A stretch of 64,000 bases of DNA from HGM12998 sp900756495 (GCA_958477305.1 CAUEFI010000014.1:1-64000), one strand, 5' to 3'; positions 24,712 to 34,019 are shown, counted from the first letter of the stretch. The notes: generated by a model not told the origin, from the sequence alone. A program made the numbers and translations.

Positions 24712-25356
24712 TTACAGCTCCTTTTTTGCATAGATGCGCTGGGAGAGACAGTAAGAAGTCCAAAAGGCTGCGGTGGCGGCAGCAGCTGCCACCGCAATGG
24801 CCAAGAGCAAGGCATGAACGGACAGGGAGGGGCTCTGCTGAGCGCCGCCTGCGAGAAAGCCCGCCCCGGCGCAACCGGCAAAAATGACCACAAAGAGGAT
24901 CATGCCCAAAATTCGGGCCTTTTCAGCACCGAACCGAAAGAGAAGGGGCAGAAAAATGGCGTCCATCAGGAGGGCTACCACAGCGCAGGCGAGCACGGGG
25001 AGGAGCAGTTCGGAGATTGGCTGCTCTACCAGGCCCGACAGGCTGAGCAGCAGCTGGAGCGCGGCCACGATAGCGGAGGAGATGAGAATGAGCAGGAGTG
25101 CGAAGAGATAGCGGCCGGCCACAACACCCTTTCGGCCAACCGGCGTAGCGGCGGCAAATTTGTCCCAGCGGGCCTGCTCGTCGTAGGAGAACGAGGACAT
25201 TGGAAAGACCATACCCATAATCACTACGATGGCCGGCAGGATATAGGATCCAAATACTCCGGCCGCGGAGAGGACTGTGTACAGCAGAAACAGGATTGCA
25301 AGGTAGCTGATTTGTCTGCGCAGCAGAAAGAAATCCTTGTAGACAAAGCCCATCAT
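24712..25356 (-). CDS. ABC-2 type permease subunit
   Basis: A 214-residue membrane protein with six hydrophobic segments (ISYLAILFLLYTVLSAAGVF, ILPAIVVIMGMVFPMSSFSY, and so on to a C-terminal AFWTSYCLSQRIYAKKEL). The MMGFVYKDFFLLRRQI start is typical of small ABC-2 exporters. The ATG overlaps the stop of the ATPase gene, so they are coupled. It forms an exporter with that ATPase; the substrate is unknown, though YtrA-regulated systems often respond to envelope stress. Confidence 0.88.
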   Translation of the reverse strand: MMGFVYKDFFLLRRQISYLAILFLLYTVLSAAGVFGSYILPAIVVIMGMVFPMSSFSYDEQARWDKFAAATPVGRKGVVAGRYLFALLLILISSAIVAALQLLLSLSGLVEQPISELLLPVLACAVVALLMDAIFLPLLFRFGAEKARILGMILFVVIFAGCAGAGFLAGGAQQSPSLSVHALLLAIAVAAAAATAAFWTSYCLSQRIYAKKEL

Positions 25357-26213
25357 TTGGAATCCCCCCTGACGGTAAAGACCATGATTTCCTCCAGCGT
25401 CACCGGATCTACGGTGAGTCTGGGGTAACGGACAGAGAAGGCATGCCGGTCTCGGACCAGCGCTTCGCAGGAGAACTGGCTGACCCGGGTGCCGTGCAGA
25501 AGCTTTGGGTCCACATATTCCAGATCCGCCCTGGTGCAGACCAGCCGCCCATAGGAGCCCAACAGATCGTCCTTGGCGCCCTGAAGGGTAATCTTTCCCT
25601 GGTGGAGGTAGACGATGTAGTCGGCACATTTCTCTAAGTCGCTGGTGATATGGCTGGAGAGCAGAATGGCGTGCTCTTCGTCCTGAATGAAATTCAGAAA
25701 TTCATCCAGCAGCTCGTCCCGCACCACCGGATCCAACCCCCCAGTGGCCTCGTCAAGCAGTAAAAGCTTGGGATGGTGGGAGAGCGCAGCGGCGATAGAC
25801 AGTTTCATTTTCATACCGCGGGAGAAGGCCTTCACAGTCTTGTCATCCGGCAGGGAATACTTGCGGCAGTAGTCCCGAAAAAGTGCGCTGTCCCACTGAC
25901 TGTAAACTCTGGAGAGAATCTTATCCACATCCTTTACCTTCAGCGCGTCATGAAAGGAGCTCTCATCCAGCACCACGCCGATCTCCTCCTTGACAGATCG
26001 CTCCTCCTCCAGGGCATCGCGTTCCAGAAGGCGAATCTCCCCGCTGTCCCGGTGGGTCAGACCCAGCATGCACTTGATGACAGTGGTCTTTCCCGCTCCG
26101 TTCTCTCCAATGAGCCCGAGAATGGAGCCGCCGGGCAGGGTAAAAGAAATATCGTCCAGTCGAAAGGAACCGTAGTCCTTAGTCAGGTGACTGACCTCAA
26201 TGGCGTTTTTCAT
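25353..26213 (-). CDS. ABC transporter ATP-binding protein
   Basis: A 286-residue ATPase. Walker A is GLIGENGAGKTTVIK, the signature region is VKAFSRGMKMKLSIAAALSH, and Walker B is LLLLDEATGGLDP with the switch His in ILLSSHIT. About 70 residues after the core are typical of exporter ATPases. It overlaps the GntR stop by 4 bp and the permease start by 4 bp. Confidence 0.95.
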   Translation of the reverse strand: MKNAIEVSHLTKDYGSFRLDDISFTLPGGSILGLIGENGAGKTTVIKCMLGLTHRDSGEIRLLERDALEEERSVKEEIGVVLDESSFHDALKVKDVDKILSRVYSQWDSALFRDYCRKYSLPDDKTVKAFSRGMKMKLSIAAALSHHPKLLLLDEATGGLDPVVRDELLDEFLNFIQDEEHAILLSSHITSDLEKCADYIVYLHQGKITLQGAKDDLLGSYGRLVCTRADLEYVDPKLLHGTRVSQFSCEALVRDRHAFSVRYPRLTVDPVTLEEIMVFTVRGDSK

Positions 26214-26590
26214 AATGTTTCGTCTCCATATAGAATGTTGAGGGATTCTGTCATCTCAGAAAGCGTAATACCGCCCAATCTGGCGGCTTCTACTGCCCGG
26301 CCCAGGTGTTCCTCCATCCGGCGCAGGGACTCTTCCCGGGCCAGTTCCAGATTGCGCGGCGCGACAAAACAGCCTTTGCCGGGTACCGTGGTGATAAACC
26401 CCTCCCGCTCCAGCTCTTCATAGGCCCGCTTGGTGGTGATAACGGAGATACGCAGTTCCCTGGCCAGCAGCCGCATGGAGGGCAGGGGTTCTCCCTCCTG
26501 CAGTTCGCCCCGGAGAATCAGACCCTTCATCTGCCGGGTAATCTGGTCATAGATAGGCGTATCACCTGAATTGCTGATGATGATGTCCAT
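26210..26590 (-). CDS. GntR/YtrA-family regulator
   Basis: A 126-residue regulator with an N-terminal winged helix (SGDTPIYDQITRQMKGLI, LREL...SVITTKRAYEELER, GFITTVPGKGCFVAP) and a short helical tail, as in the YtrA subfamily. It is first in the exporter operon and probably represses its own promoter. Confidence 0.93.
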   Translation of the reverse strand: MDIIISNSGDTPIYDQITRQMKGLILRGELQEGEPLPSMRLLARELRISVITTKRAYEELEREGFITTVPGKGCFVAPRNLELAREESLRRMEEHLGRAVEAARLGGITLSEMTESLNILYGDETL

Positions 26591-26645
26591 GTGAGCACCG
26601 CCCTGTTGTTTTGCTGTATATATTCAGCATGCACAGTATATACAA

Positions 26646-26670
26646 AAAAGCCCCCCCTGTCAAGGGGGGC
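26646..26670 (-). terminator. Terminator of the amidohydrolase gene
   Basis: On the minus strand GCCCCCCTTGACAGGGGGGC is followed by TTTTTTG, 30 bp after the stop. Confidence 0.85.
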
Positions 26671-26699
26671 AGGAAGATATTTTAAGGCGGCAGGTAACG

Positions 26700-27854
26700 T
26701 TACCGAACCCGCTTCCCGTCGATAAAGACGGCGGAGATGCGGTTTTTCCAGTCCAGGGGGTGGCCAGTGGAGACAATGATGTCGGCATCCTTACCGGGGG
26801 TCAGGGAGCCCACCCGGCGATCCACGCCGCAGATCTGGGCGGCATTGAGCGTGATGGCCAACAGAGCATCCTCCTCGTCCATCCCGGCCCGCACTGCCAT
26901 CGCGGCACAGAGAGGGAGGTACTGGATAGGGATTTCCGGGTGATCGGTGCAGATGGCAATTTTGACGCCGGCCTTTTGGAGCAGCACGGGATTTTCCAGC
27001 GTCATGTTGGCCAGTTCGGGCTTGGAGCGGTCTCCAAGGCAGGGACCGGTAATGACGGGCACGCGCTCCTGGGCCAGATAATCAGCGATGAGGTGTCCCT
27101 CGGTGCCGTGGACGACCACCAGCTTCAGTCCAAACTCCCGGGCAATCCGTACAGCGGTGACGATATCATCGGCGCGGTGGGCATGAAAATGGGCGGACAG
27201 TGTCCCTCCCACCACAGCCTGGAGGGCGTCTAGCTTGGCATCCAGGTCCGGCATATCTGCATCGGCATCTTCCGCCGCTTTGGATTGCTTATCCCGGTAT
27301 TCCAACGCCTTGGAGAGATTTTCCCGAATGATGGCGGCAGTGGCCATGCGAGTGATGGGAGTCTCCTTGCGCTCATTATAGACAGACTTGGGATTTTCGC
27401 CCAGAGCAAATTTCATCGCGGCCGGAGCTTTAAGCAGCATCTTGTCTACGACAGATCCCGCGGTCTTCATTGCCAAGAACTGTCCGGCGATTGGATTGGC
27501 GCTGCCAGGGCCGGTAAAGACAGTGGTCACGCCCCCGGCACGGGCCTCCTCAAAGCAGCGATCCAGAGGATTTACACCGTCCAGCGCCCGCAGCTGAGGT
27601 GTACAGGGATCGGTTGACTCATTGCCGTCGTCGGCCTCAAATCCCAGAGCGTTTCCAAAGAGACCCAGATGGCAGTGGGCATCCACATAGCCGGGGAGAA
27701 TATGTCCTCCGGCGGCATCCAGGAAGGGCTCGTCGGAGAGCGGCAGGGATTCCATAGGACCGATTGAGGTAATTCGCTCTCCCTCCAGCCGGACAAATCC
27801 CCGGGCAATGACCGGACCGTCCATCGGATGTACCACGCCATTTTGAATGATCAT
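26700..27854 (-). CDS. Amidohydrolase-family protein
   Basis: A 384-residue metal-dependent hydrolase of the imidazolonepropionase/dihydroorotase superfamily: a small beta-sandwich N-terminus (IIQNGVVHPMDGPVIARGF), the HxH motif in GYVDAHCHLG, a barrel with LVVVHGTEGHLIAD and AICTDHPEIP (metal or proton-shuttle Asp) and a C-terminal SLTPGKDADIIVSTGHPLDW. ATG 27854 fits an AAAGGCG at about 11 bp; an in-frame TTG at 27860 is possible. It stands alone. The substrate is not predictable. Confidence 0.87.
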   Translation of the reverse strand: MIIQNGVVHPMDGPVIARGFVRLEGERITSIGPMESLPLSDEPFLDAAGGHILPGYVDAHCHLGLFGNALGFEADDGNESTDPCTPQLRALDGVNPLDRCFEEARAGGVTTVFTGPGSANPIAGQFLAMKTAGSVVDKMLLKAPAAMKFALGENPKSVYNERKETPITRMATAAIIRENLSKALEYRDKQSKAAEDADADMPDLDAKLDALQAVVGGTLSAHFHAHRADDIVTAVRIAREFGLKLVVVHGTEGHLIADYLAQERVPVITGPCLGDRSKPELANMTLENPVLLQKAGVKIAICTDHPEIPIQYLPLCAAMAVRAGMDEEDALLAITLNAAQICGVDRRVGSLTPGKDADIIVSTGHPLDWKNRISAVFIDGKRVR

Positions 27855-27885
27855 AGGCAATCGCGCCTTTCGACAAAAGTTTTGG

Positions 27886-27914
27886 TTGACAAATTTTGGA
27901 TAATATAGTATTCT
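27886..27914 (+). promoter_or_regulatory. Promoter of a candidate small RNA
   Basis: TTGACA (27886-27891), a 17-bp spacer and TATTCT (27909-27914). No plus-strand gene follows, only a terminator 77 bp later. Confidence 0.65.
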
Positions 27915-27920
27915 ATGCTT

Positions 27921-28022
27921 GCAGCTGAACCAATATGCGGGTTACGTTCCATTCTGCGTTCATTCCATTCTCCCGCACATCCCCCTTTTGGACGCCTCCG
28001 GATCCGGAGGCGTCTTTTTTTC
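27921..28022 (+). ncRNA. Candidate small RNA of about 100 nt
   Basis: A promoter ending at 27914 and a plus-strand-oriented terminator (palindrome GACGCCTCC-GGATCC-GGAGGCGTC at 27991-28014 followed by TTTTTTTTC) bracket about 100 nt with no open frame and no downstream plus-strand gene. The palindrome has no U-run on the minus strand, so it is not simply the HtrA terminator. Pyrimidine-rich unpaired stretches (ATTCTCCCGCACATCCCCC) could pair with ribosome sites. It is not SRP RNA, 6S RNA or tmRNA as far as I can recognise. Confidence 0.5.
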
Positions 28023-28053
28023 GGTGCAGCGGAAGCTGGGCGGTAGAGAGCTG

Positions 28054-29310
28054 TCAGCTGTCAAGGGTATACTGTTCCACCAGTGTGACCTCTATGACCT
28101 GATATCTGTCCATACGGAAGATTCGGAGGGAAATGGTGTCTCCGACCTCAAGGCCGGCTTTGACGTCCTCTAGGTCGGCCATAGACGCAATCGTGGTGCC
28201 GTTTGCCTCCACAATAATGTCGCCGCTTCTGAGCCCGGAGTGCCAGGCATCACTGGAGCGCTCTACTTCTATTACCTGAAGGCCGGGGGTGCCGTCTTCA
28301 ACGGTGGTGGGGATTGTATTTACAGTGATGCCGATGGTGGGGCGGCCAGGAATATAGCCGGTCTCGATGAGCTGATCCACGACCGACTTGACGGTCGTGG
28401 TTGGAATGGCAAAGCCGAGCCCCTCGATGGTGTCGGCATAGGAGCTCATTTTCAGCGTGGTGATGCCCACCACTTGGCCGTACTCGTTGATAAGAGCGCC
28501 GCCGGAGTTGCCGGAATTAAGGGCGGCGGTCGTCTGTATCAGAACCATATTGCGCCCATCCACATTCACATCCCGGTTGATGGCCGAGATGATACCGTCT
28601 GTCATGGTACCCCGCAGTTCCTCGCCCAGGGGATTACCAATGGCCAGCGCGGTATCTCCCACTTCCAGCAGATCGGGGTCCCCAAACTGGGCCGGAGTCA
28701 GATCCTGAGCCTCGATCTTCAGGACGGCCAAGTCATTCTCACTATCCATGCCTACCAGCAGGGCCTGATAAGAGCTGTCGTCCTGAAGGAGGATGTCCAC
28801 CCGGAAACAGCCCTCGATGACATGGGCGTTGGTAATAATATAGCCATCATCGGAAAGAATGACGCCGGTACCCAGGGATACGGCGGCCGAACCGGTACCG
28901 CGGATGCTGACAATGGAGGGAATGTTGCGGCGGTAGATCTCCTGGAAGGACAGGGGATCACCATGAGCGGGAGTGATGGTCAGGGTAGTGCCATCTCCCG
29001 TCTCGGCCCGCTCCACCGTAGTGGGGCTCTGCTCCTGTTCCGGCTCTGCGTCCGAACCGGGAAAGATCTCGTCGCCAAACTGGGGCAGATCGGTAAGACC
29101 GGGCATGCCCGGAAGGTCGGGTAATTCAGCGGCAACAAACTGCCCGGTGATTAAGATCAGGGCAGTAAAAATGCCGATCAAGATCAGAGCACATACGAAA
29201 AAGAGGCCGGCCCGGGGGCGCCTGCGCCTGCGGACAGGGGGCAGGGACGGCTCGTATGGCTTCTGTGTCGTCCAATGATCGTAATAATAGCTGCGTTGGA
29301 TGAAGCTCAC
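28054..29310 (-). CDS. HtrA/DegP-like membrane serine protease
   Basis: A 418-residue S1C protease. A cytoplasmic Arg-rich N-terminus is followed by one membrane helix (about 36-57, AGLFFVCALILIGIFTALIL), an acidic linker, the trypsin domain with His in TNAHVIEG (about 162), Asp in ENDLAVLKI (about 193) and Ser in LNSGNSGGAL (about 268), then one PDZ domain (about 325-410). It degrades misfolded exported proteins outside the membrane. The start is GTG 29310 with a weak GAAAGAG upstream. It is third in the operon with the response regulator and kinase, which probably respond to envelope stress. Confidence 0.92.
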   Translation of the reverse strand: MSFIQRSYYYDHWTTQKPYEPSLPPVRRRRRPRAGLFFVCALILIGIFTALILITGQFVAAELPDLPGMPGLTDLPQFGDEIFPGSDAEPEQEQSPTTVERAETGDGTTLTITPAHGDPLSFQEIYRRNIPSIVSIRGTGSAAVSLGTGVILSDDGYIITNAHVIEGCFRVDILLQDDSSYQALLVGMDSENDLAVLKIEAQDLTPAQFGDPDLLEVGDTALAIGNPLGEELRGTMTDGIISAINRDVNVDGRNMVLIQTTAALNSGNSGGALINEYGQVVGITTLKMSSYADTIEGLGFAIPTTTVKSVVDQLIETGYIPGRPTIGITVNTIPTTVEDGTPGLQVIEVERSSDAWHSGLRSGDIIVEANGTTIASMADLEDVKAGLEVGDTISLRIFRMDRYQVIEVTLVEQYTLDS

Positions 29311-29365
29311 CTCTTTCAGGGAGGATTATAAAACTGTCCGGCGGCCCTTTTGCTGCGCAGAACGG

Positions 29366-30805
29366 CTATGCCAGGGTCAGGGTAAACGTAAACTCCGTTA
29401 CGCCGTTTTCGCTGGTGACGGAAATATTCTCCTTGTGGTTGTCCAGGATAGTCTTTACGATATAGAGACCCAGTCCCACGCCCTCCCGGTCCACACTGCG
29501 GGAGCGGTCAGTTTTATGAAAACGGTCGAAGAGAAGCGGGAGCTCCTGGGGAGCGATGGTCTCGCCGTGGTTGCGGATGGACACTTGGGCTTTTCCACTC
29601 TTGGCGGCGATACCAATGCCGAGGGCCGTACCTTCCGTAGAGAATTTGATGGCGTTGTCCAGCAGGTTGTAACACACCTGGGTGATGGCGTCCGGATCTC
29701 CCCAGACCATGACAGGACCATCAGGAAGCTGGGTATCCACATCCAAGTGGCGGGCGTTGATTTTACCCTCCAGGCTTACCAATACCCGGAGCAGAACCTC
29801 GGACACATCGAACTGCTCCTGAGCGGTGACATTCTCTGTAGACTGGAGGCGGGAGAGATCCAGCATCCGCCGCACCAGCCGGGAGAGGCGTCTGGTCTCT
29901 GCCGAGATGGTTTTCAGAGCGCCGGCCTCCTTGTCCGGGGGAATGGTGCCGTCCAGAATGCCGTCGGCAAAGCCGGCGATGGTAGTCATCGGGGTCTTGA
30001 GCTCGTGGGAAATGTTCGCAACGAATTCACTTCGACGGGCTTCACTTTTGGCCAGCGAGTCGGCCATAGCGTTAAAGGCCTCGGCCAGTTCTCCAACCTC
30101 ATCCCGGCGGTTCTCATAGCCGCGGACCCGCACGTCCAACTCCCCGTGACCGAATTTGCGGGCTGCCTCCGCAATCTCATTGAGGGGCTTGGTCTGGCGC
30201 AGAGAGGTCACCGAGCTGGCAATAAAAGCGATACACAGCACCACCACAGCGGTAAAGAAAAAGATAGAGGTGAAAGCCCGCCACAGGCCGGTAATGCTGG
30301 AAGTTTCGGCTGCCACAAATACCAGACCAAGCTGAACAGGCTCTCTGGTAAAGGCGTTGGTGAGGAGAATCGGAGTACCCGCTACAAAGCGCTTTTCAGA
30401 AAACAGGCCTCCCAGGGTGGTCATTCCCGCGTAATCCCCGGAGGAATTGACAGCGTTTATCACATCCTGAGGGAGATAGCCGGCCAGAGCGTTGACCTCC
30501 TGGCGTTCACCGTCGGCGGAGAATACCACCTGCCCATCGTTCTGGGTGACCACGACATAGGCGTCAGAGATCATGGCGATGGAGGCCACATAGGACTGAT
30601 AGCTTTTATCTCCCAAAGCTGTGCCGCTGGCCTGCATGAGCCCCGTGAAGTTGGCAATATAGTCGGCATTGCGCTCCATGGACTCCCGCTTCTCTGTGAC
30701 GGTATAGCGGTAGCTCAAGCCTATGAAGGTGGCGCCTAGAAGGGCGAAGGAGAGCACAATCAAAGCCGCCATCATGGTAAATTGGCGCCGGTATAGGCTG
30801 TTCAC
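29366..30805 (-). CDS. Membrane sensor histidine kinase
   Basis: A 479-residue two-component kinase. It has two membrane helices (about 12-34 and 168-190) enclosing an extracellular sensor, a HAMP segment, the phospho-acceptor in NISHELKTPMTTIAGF, and an ATPase domain with CYNLLDNAIKFS (N box), a degenerate G1 region and GVGLGLYIVKTILDNH (G2). Its ATG overlaps the response-regulator stop by 4 bp. Confidence 0.94.
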   Translation of the reverse strand: MNSLYRRQFTMMAALIVLSFALLGATFIGLSYRYTVTEKRESMERNADYIANFTGLMQASGTALGDKSYQSYVASIAMISDAYVVVTQNDGQVVFSADGERQEVNALAGYLPQDVINAVNSSGDYAGMTTLGGLFSEKRFVAGTPILLTNAFTREPVQLGLVFVAAETSSITGLWRAFTSIFFFTAVVVLCIAFIASSVTSLRQTKPLNEIAEAARKFGHGELDVRVRGYENRRDEVGELAEAFNAMADSLAKSEARRSEFVANISHELKTPMTTIAGFADGILDGTIPPDKEAGALKTISAETRRLSRLVRRMLDLSRLQSTENVTAQEQFDVSEVLLRVLVSLEGKINARHLDVDTQLPDGPVMVWGDPDAITQVCYNLLDNAIKFSTEGTALGIGIAAKSGKAQVSIRNHGETIAPQELPLLFDRFHKTDRSRSVDREGVGLGLYIVKTILDNHKENISVTSENGVTEFTFTLTLA

Positions 30806-31497
30806 TGGGCCACCACTTCAAACTTGTAGCCCACGCCCCACACCGTCTTGAGGGACCACTGATCGGAAACCCCTTCTAGCTTCTCACGCAGACGCTTGAT
30901 ATGGACATCCACCGTCCGGGAGTCTCCGAAGTAATCAAAGCCCCACACCTCGTCCAGAAGCTGGTTGCGGGTGAAAACCCGGTTTGGGGAGGCCGCCAAG
31001 TGGTAGAGAAGCTCCAGCTCCTTTGGGGGAGTATCGATGCGCTTGCCGTCCACGATCAGCTCATAGGAGTCCAGATTAATCACCAGCTTGTCAAAGGAGA
31101 GCTTTTTTTCGCCGCCGTTTCCCTCCTCATCCCCGCCAAAGCGGCGGAGAACAGCGTGAATGCGGGCCAGGACCTCTTTCATTTCAAAGGGCTTGACGAT
31201 GTAGTCGTCGGCGCCCCCCTCCAGTCCCTGCACCTTGTCGCTCAACTCCCCTTTGGCCGTGAGCATAATAACAGGTGTTTTATCGGTCTCCCGGATTTTT
31301 TTGAGCACCGACCAGCCGTCCATGACCGGCAGCATGATATCCAGCAGTACCAAATCGGGATGAAAGGAGCGGAAGCGTTCTACGCCTTTGCCTCCGTCAG
31401 AGGCTACCTGGGGGTCAAAGCCCTCTTTTTCCAGATACAGATTCAATAGCTCGGCAATGTTGCTGTCGTCCTCCACTATCAGCACTTTTTTGGCCAT
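30802..31497 (-). CDS. OmpR/PhoB-family response regulator
   Basis: A 231-residue regulator with a receiver domain (acidic EDD near 9-11, phospho-Asp in LVLLDIMLPVMDGW, Lys in KPFEMKEVLARIHA) and a winged-helix DNA-binding domain ending TVWGVGYKFEV. GGAAAGGA lies upstream of the ATG. It leads the RR/HK/HtrA operon. Confidence 0.95.
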   Translation of the reverse strand: MAKKVLIVEDDSNIAELLNLYLEKEGFDPQVASDGGKGVERFRSFHPDLVLLDIMLPVMDGWSVLKKIRETDKTPVIMLTAKGELSDKVQGLEGGADDYIVKPFEMKEVLARIHAVLRRFGGDEEGNGGEKKLSFDKLVINLDSYELIVDGKRIDTPPKELELLYHLAASPNRVFTRNQLLDEVWGFDYFGDSRTVDVHIKRLREKLEGVSDQWSLKTVWGVGYKFEVVAQ

Positions 31498-31587
31498 GGG
31501 AGCATCGTCCTTTCCTCAGAAAGTGAGTATTTTGGTCTCATTATATCCGCATGGGGTCGGGTTGAGGTGAATTTTCTGTAAATTTAA

Positions 31588-31757
31588 GCTAGGCCTTGTA
31601 TGAAAAAAGTCAAAACGCCCAAACGGCGGATCTATTTCCGCCATACAGTGTAAAAAATTCTTGAAATACACAACATATTCCTGCGAATTTTTGCCTTGTC
31701 TGGCGGAAGAATCTCTCGCCGTTGGTCATCCCGCCAATGTTCAAACAAGGCCTAAAC
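31588..31757. mobile_element. MITE-like element, about 170 bp
   Basis: The ends are inverted copies of TTAGGCCTTGTTTGAA: left TAGGCCTTGTATGAA at 31591-31605 and right TTCAAACAAGGCCTAA at 31741-31756, both abutting TA. Imperfect internal symmetry continues (CAAACGGCGGA near the left end, CAACGGCGAG near the right). There is no room for a transposase. The right end supplies the stop codon of the cation-diffusion-facilitator gene. About 38 bp of the left end recur at 60967-61006 on the opposite strand. Confidence 0.6.
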
Positions 31758-32918
31758 ATAGGAGCGATCGACCTGTATGACGGTATAGTAGCTCTTATCC
31801 AATTCCTTCACGGCTCGGGCAATCGCACCCCGCACCTCGTCGTCGGTGAGGGAACAGCAGTGGGGGACCACCACGTCAAAAATCAGGTTGGTATGGTGGG
31901 GGCCTGCGGTGATACGAAAGTCATGAATGGTCATCTTGGGATCAATCCCACGTACCAGCTCGGCTACCTGGTGATGAAGACGGTTGACACGTTCGTCGTC
32001 GGTGACGATGGGATCCATATGGATGGAGGTTTCTATACCGAATTTCGCCTTCAGCTCCCTCTCAATAGCGTCGATTACGTCATGGGTTTCCATAATATCT
32101 GCGTTTACCGGAACTTCGGCGTGCAGGGACATCATAGAGCGGCCGGGGCCGTAGTCATGAATGATGAGATCATGAATGCCGATCACCTGGGGATGGACCA
32201 GGATGGTTTGGCGGATTTCCTGAACCAGATCCGGATCGGGGCTCTGCCCCAACAGCGGATTGAGCGTATCCTTGGCGGCACCCCAGCCGGCCCGCAGGAT
32301 AAAGACAGCCACGATAACCCCGACCCAACCGTCGATATGCAGACCGGTGAAACGGCCGATGAGGGCACCCAGCAGTACGGCAGAGGTGGCTATCACATCA
32401 GAGAGAGAGTCGGTAGCGGTGGCTGCCATGGCCGCGGAATCAATGCGCCGTGATAGCTTCCGATTAAATAGGGACATCCAGAATTTTACACATATGGAGA
32501 CAGCCAGTATGACCATCGACGCTCCGGAGAAGGATACTTCCTCCGGGTGGATGATCTTTTCAATGGAGGTCTTTCCCAGCTCCAGTCCCACCAGCAGGAT
32601 AATCAGCGAGACCAGCAGGCCCGCCAGGTATTCCATTCTGCCGTGACCGAAGGGATGGTCGTCGTCGGCTTTCTGTCCGGCCAGGCGGAAGCCTACCAGG
32701 GTTACCACGGAGGAACCCGCGTCGGTCAGGTTGTTGAGCGCGTCAGCCGTAATGGAGATGGAGGAGGTAGCCACCCCGGCCAGCAGCTTGCCCGCCGACA
32801 GCAGCAGATTCAGCACGATTCCCACCACTCCGGAGAGCAGGCCATATTTCTCACGTACTGCCGGATTCTTCACGTCATCCGCGTTTTTGAGGAAGAGCTT
32901 TACCAGCAGGTCGGTCAT
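31752..32918 (-). CDS. Cation diffusion facilitator transporter
   Basis: A 388-residue CDF protein. Six membrane helices carry ADALNNLTDAGSSVVTL (metal site) and DDDHPFGHGRMEYLAGL, with AATATDSLSDVIATSAV in the fifth helix. A cytoplasmic dimerisation domain (HDLIIHDYGPGRSMMSLHAE) and an extra C-terminal segment with HHTNLIFDVVVP make it longer than the usual 300 residues. It exports divalent metal such as Mn, Fe or Zn. ATG 32918 has GGAGG at 8 bp. The last codons and stop lie in the end of the MITE-like element, so the natural C-terminus may have been altered. Confidence 0.93.
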   Translation of the reverse strand: MTDLLVKLFLKNADDVKNPAVREKYGLLSGVVGIVLNLLLSAGKLLAGVATSSISITADALNNLTDAGSSVVTLVGFRLAGQKADDDHPFGHGRMEYLAGLLVSLIILLVGLELGKTSIEKIIHPEEVSFSGASMVILAVSICVKFWMSLFNRKLSRRIDSAAMAATATDSLSDVIATSAVLLGALIGRFTGLHIDGWVGVIVAVFILRAGWGAAKDTLNPLLGQSPDPDLVQEIRQTILVHPQVIGIHDLIIHDYGPGRSMMSLHAEVPVNADIMETHDVIDAIERELKAKFGIETSIHMDPIVTDDERVNRLHHQVAELVRGIDPKMTIHDFRITAGPHHTNLIFDVVVPHCCSLTDDEVRGAIARAVKELDKSYYTVIQVDRSYV

Positions 32919-33161
32919 AAAGAATTCCTCCAGAGGAAAGATTCGACCGCTTGCCGCCGATAGGCGGGCAGCGTTCTGCAGCACAGGAAAACTGACCGCA
33001 CCCCGAATGGGATGCGGAGAGAATCATATCGGTCCCACGGAAGAAGAAACCGCTTTTGGATATTATCCCACGGCTGGCCCGAAGCGTCAAGGCCCGACGG
33101 TAGGGCGAAAAGAAAAAAGTCCGGGCGGCACCGCCGCCCGGACCCCCTCCGTTTGGATGGC

Positions 33162-33950
33162 TCACTCCAGATCCTGGGGGAGATAGACGCCATAGGGCAA
33201 AACCCCGGAGAGTTCCACCAGTACGGGAGAAAACCCCCCAGTGGCATCGTATTTGACAGAGGGAGAATAAAGTGAGAGCCTCTGGTCAGGGACCAGAATG
33301 GGGAGGGAGACAGTGGCCCGGCCGCCGCGGCCCTCCCGCTGATCGAACACCAGTGCCCCGCCGTGGAGTGATGCAACCCGCCGGGCGACCTCCAGGCCGA
33401 GTCCGGCGCCGTCGGGGCGGCGGGTCAGATCTTCCGGATCGGGCACAGACGAATCAAAGCCGGAACCGCTGTCCCATATGGTCAGGGTGCAGCGCTCCCG
33501 GTGGGCGGTAAAGCGCAGCCCCGCTTCCCCGCCTGCTCCCGCCGCCCGCAGGGCATTGGAGATCAGATTCAGCAGCATTCGCCGCAGCAGTACTGCGTCA
33601 CCGCTTGTCAGCAGGGAGGAGCAGGACTCCTCATATCGGAAGACCACACCGGCCCGTTCGGCCAGAGGGATCACTTCGGAGGACAAATCCCGGCATAATC
33701 CAGCCAAATCGAGAGGGGCAGACCGGAGATCCTCAGCCCCACGCGGGAGAGCGGCAAATTCAATGTTGCCGGTCAGCCGGAGCAGTCGGTATAGACTCTG
33801 ATTCATAATGGCAAGATATTGATCATAGCGCTCGTCGCGCTGTTCGCGTATCACAGGGGTCAGCAGGTGCACAGCAGCCAACAGGTTGCTCACCTGCTCC
33901 CGCAGCTGTTCCACCATCAGCGGCCCAAAGGTATCAAATGAAGTTTCCAT
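33162..33950 (-). CDS. Histidine-kinase-like ATPase lacking an evident phospho-His
   Basis: A 262-residue soluble protein. A two-helix region (about 10-75) sits where a HisKA domain would be, but it reads MVEQLREQVSNLLAAVHLL with no H-E/D-x-R/K-T/N-P motif. An ATPase domain follows with LLNLISNALRAAG (N box), WDSGSGFDS (G1) and GAGLGLEVARRVASLHGG (G2). No receiver gene is adjacent. ATG 33950 has GGGAGG at 9 bp. It may be a degenerate kinase or a dimerising regulator. It has its own promoter divergent from gap. Confidence 0.8.
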   Translation of the reverse strand: METSFDTFGPLMVEQLREQVSNLLAAVHLLTPVIREQRDERYDQYLAIMNQSLYRLLRLTGNIEFAALPRGAEDLRSAPLDLAGLCRDLSSEVIPLAERAGVVFRYEESCSSLLTSGDAVLLRRMLLNLISNALRAAGAGGEAGLRFTAHRERCTLTIWDSGSGFDSSVPDPEDLTRRPDGAGLGLEVARRVASLHGGALVFDQREGRGGRATVSLPILVPDQRLSLYSPSVKYDATGGFSPVLVELSGVLPYGVYLPQDLE

Positions 33951-34019
33951 CCCAAACAGCCTCCCTGCGCGTGCTGACACTAGCATGTGCAGAACCGCAT
34001 TAAATGCCTCTCAAATGGG

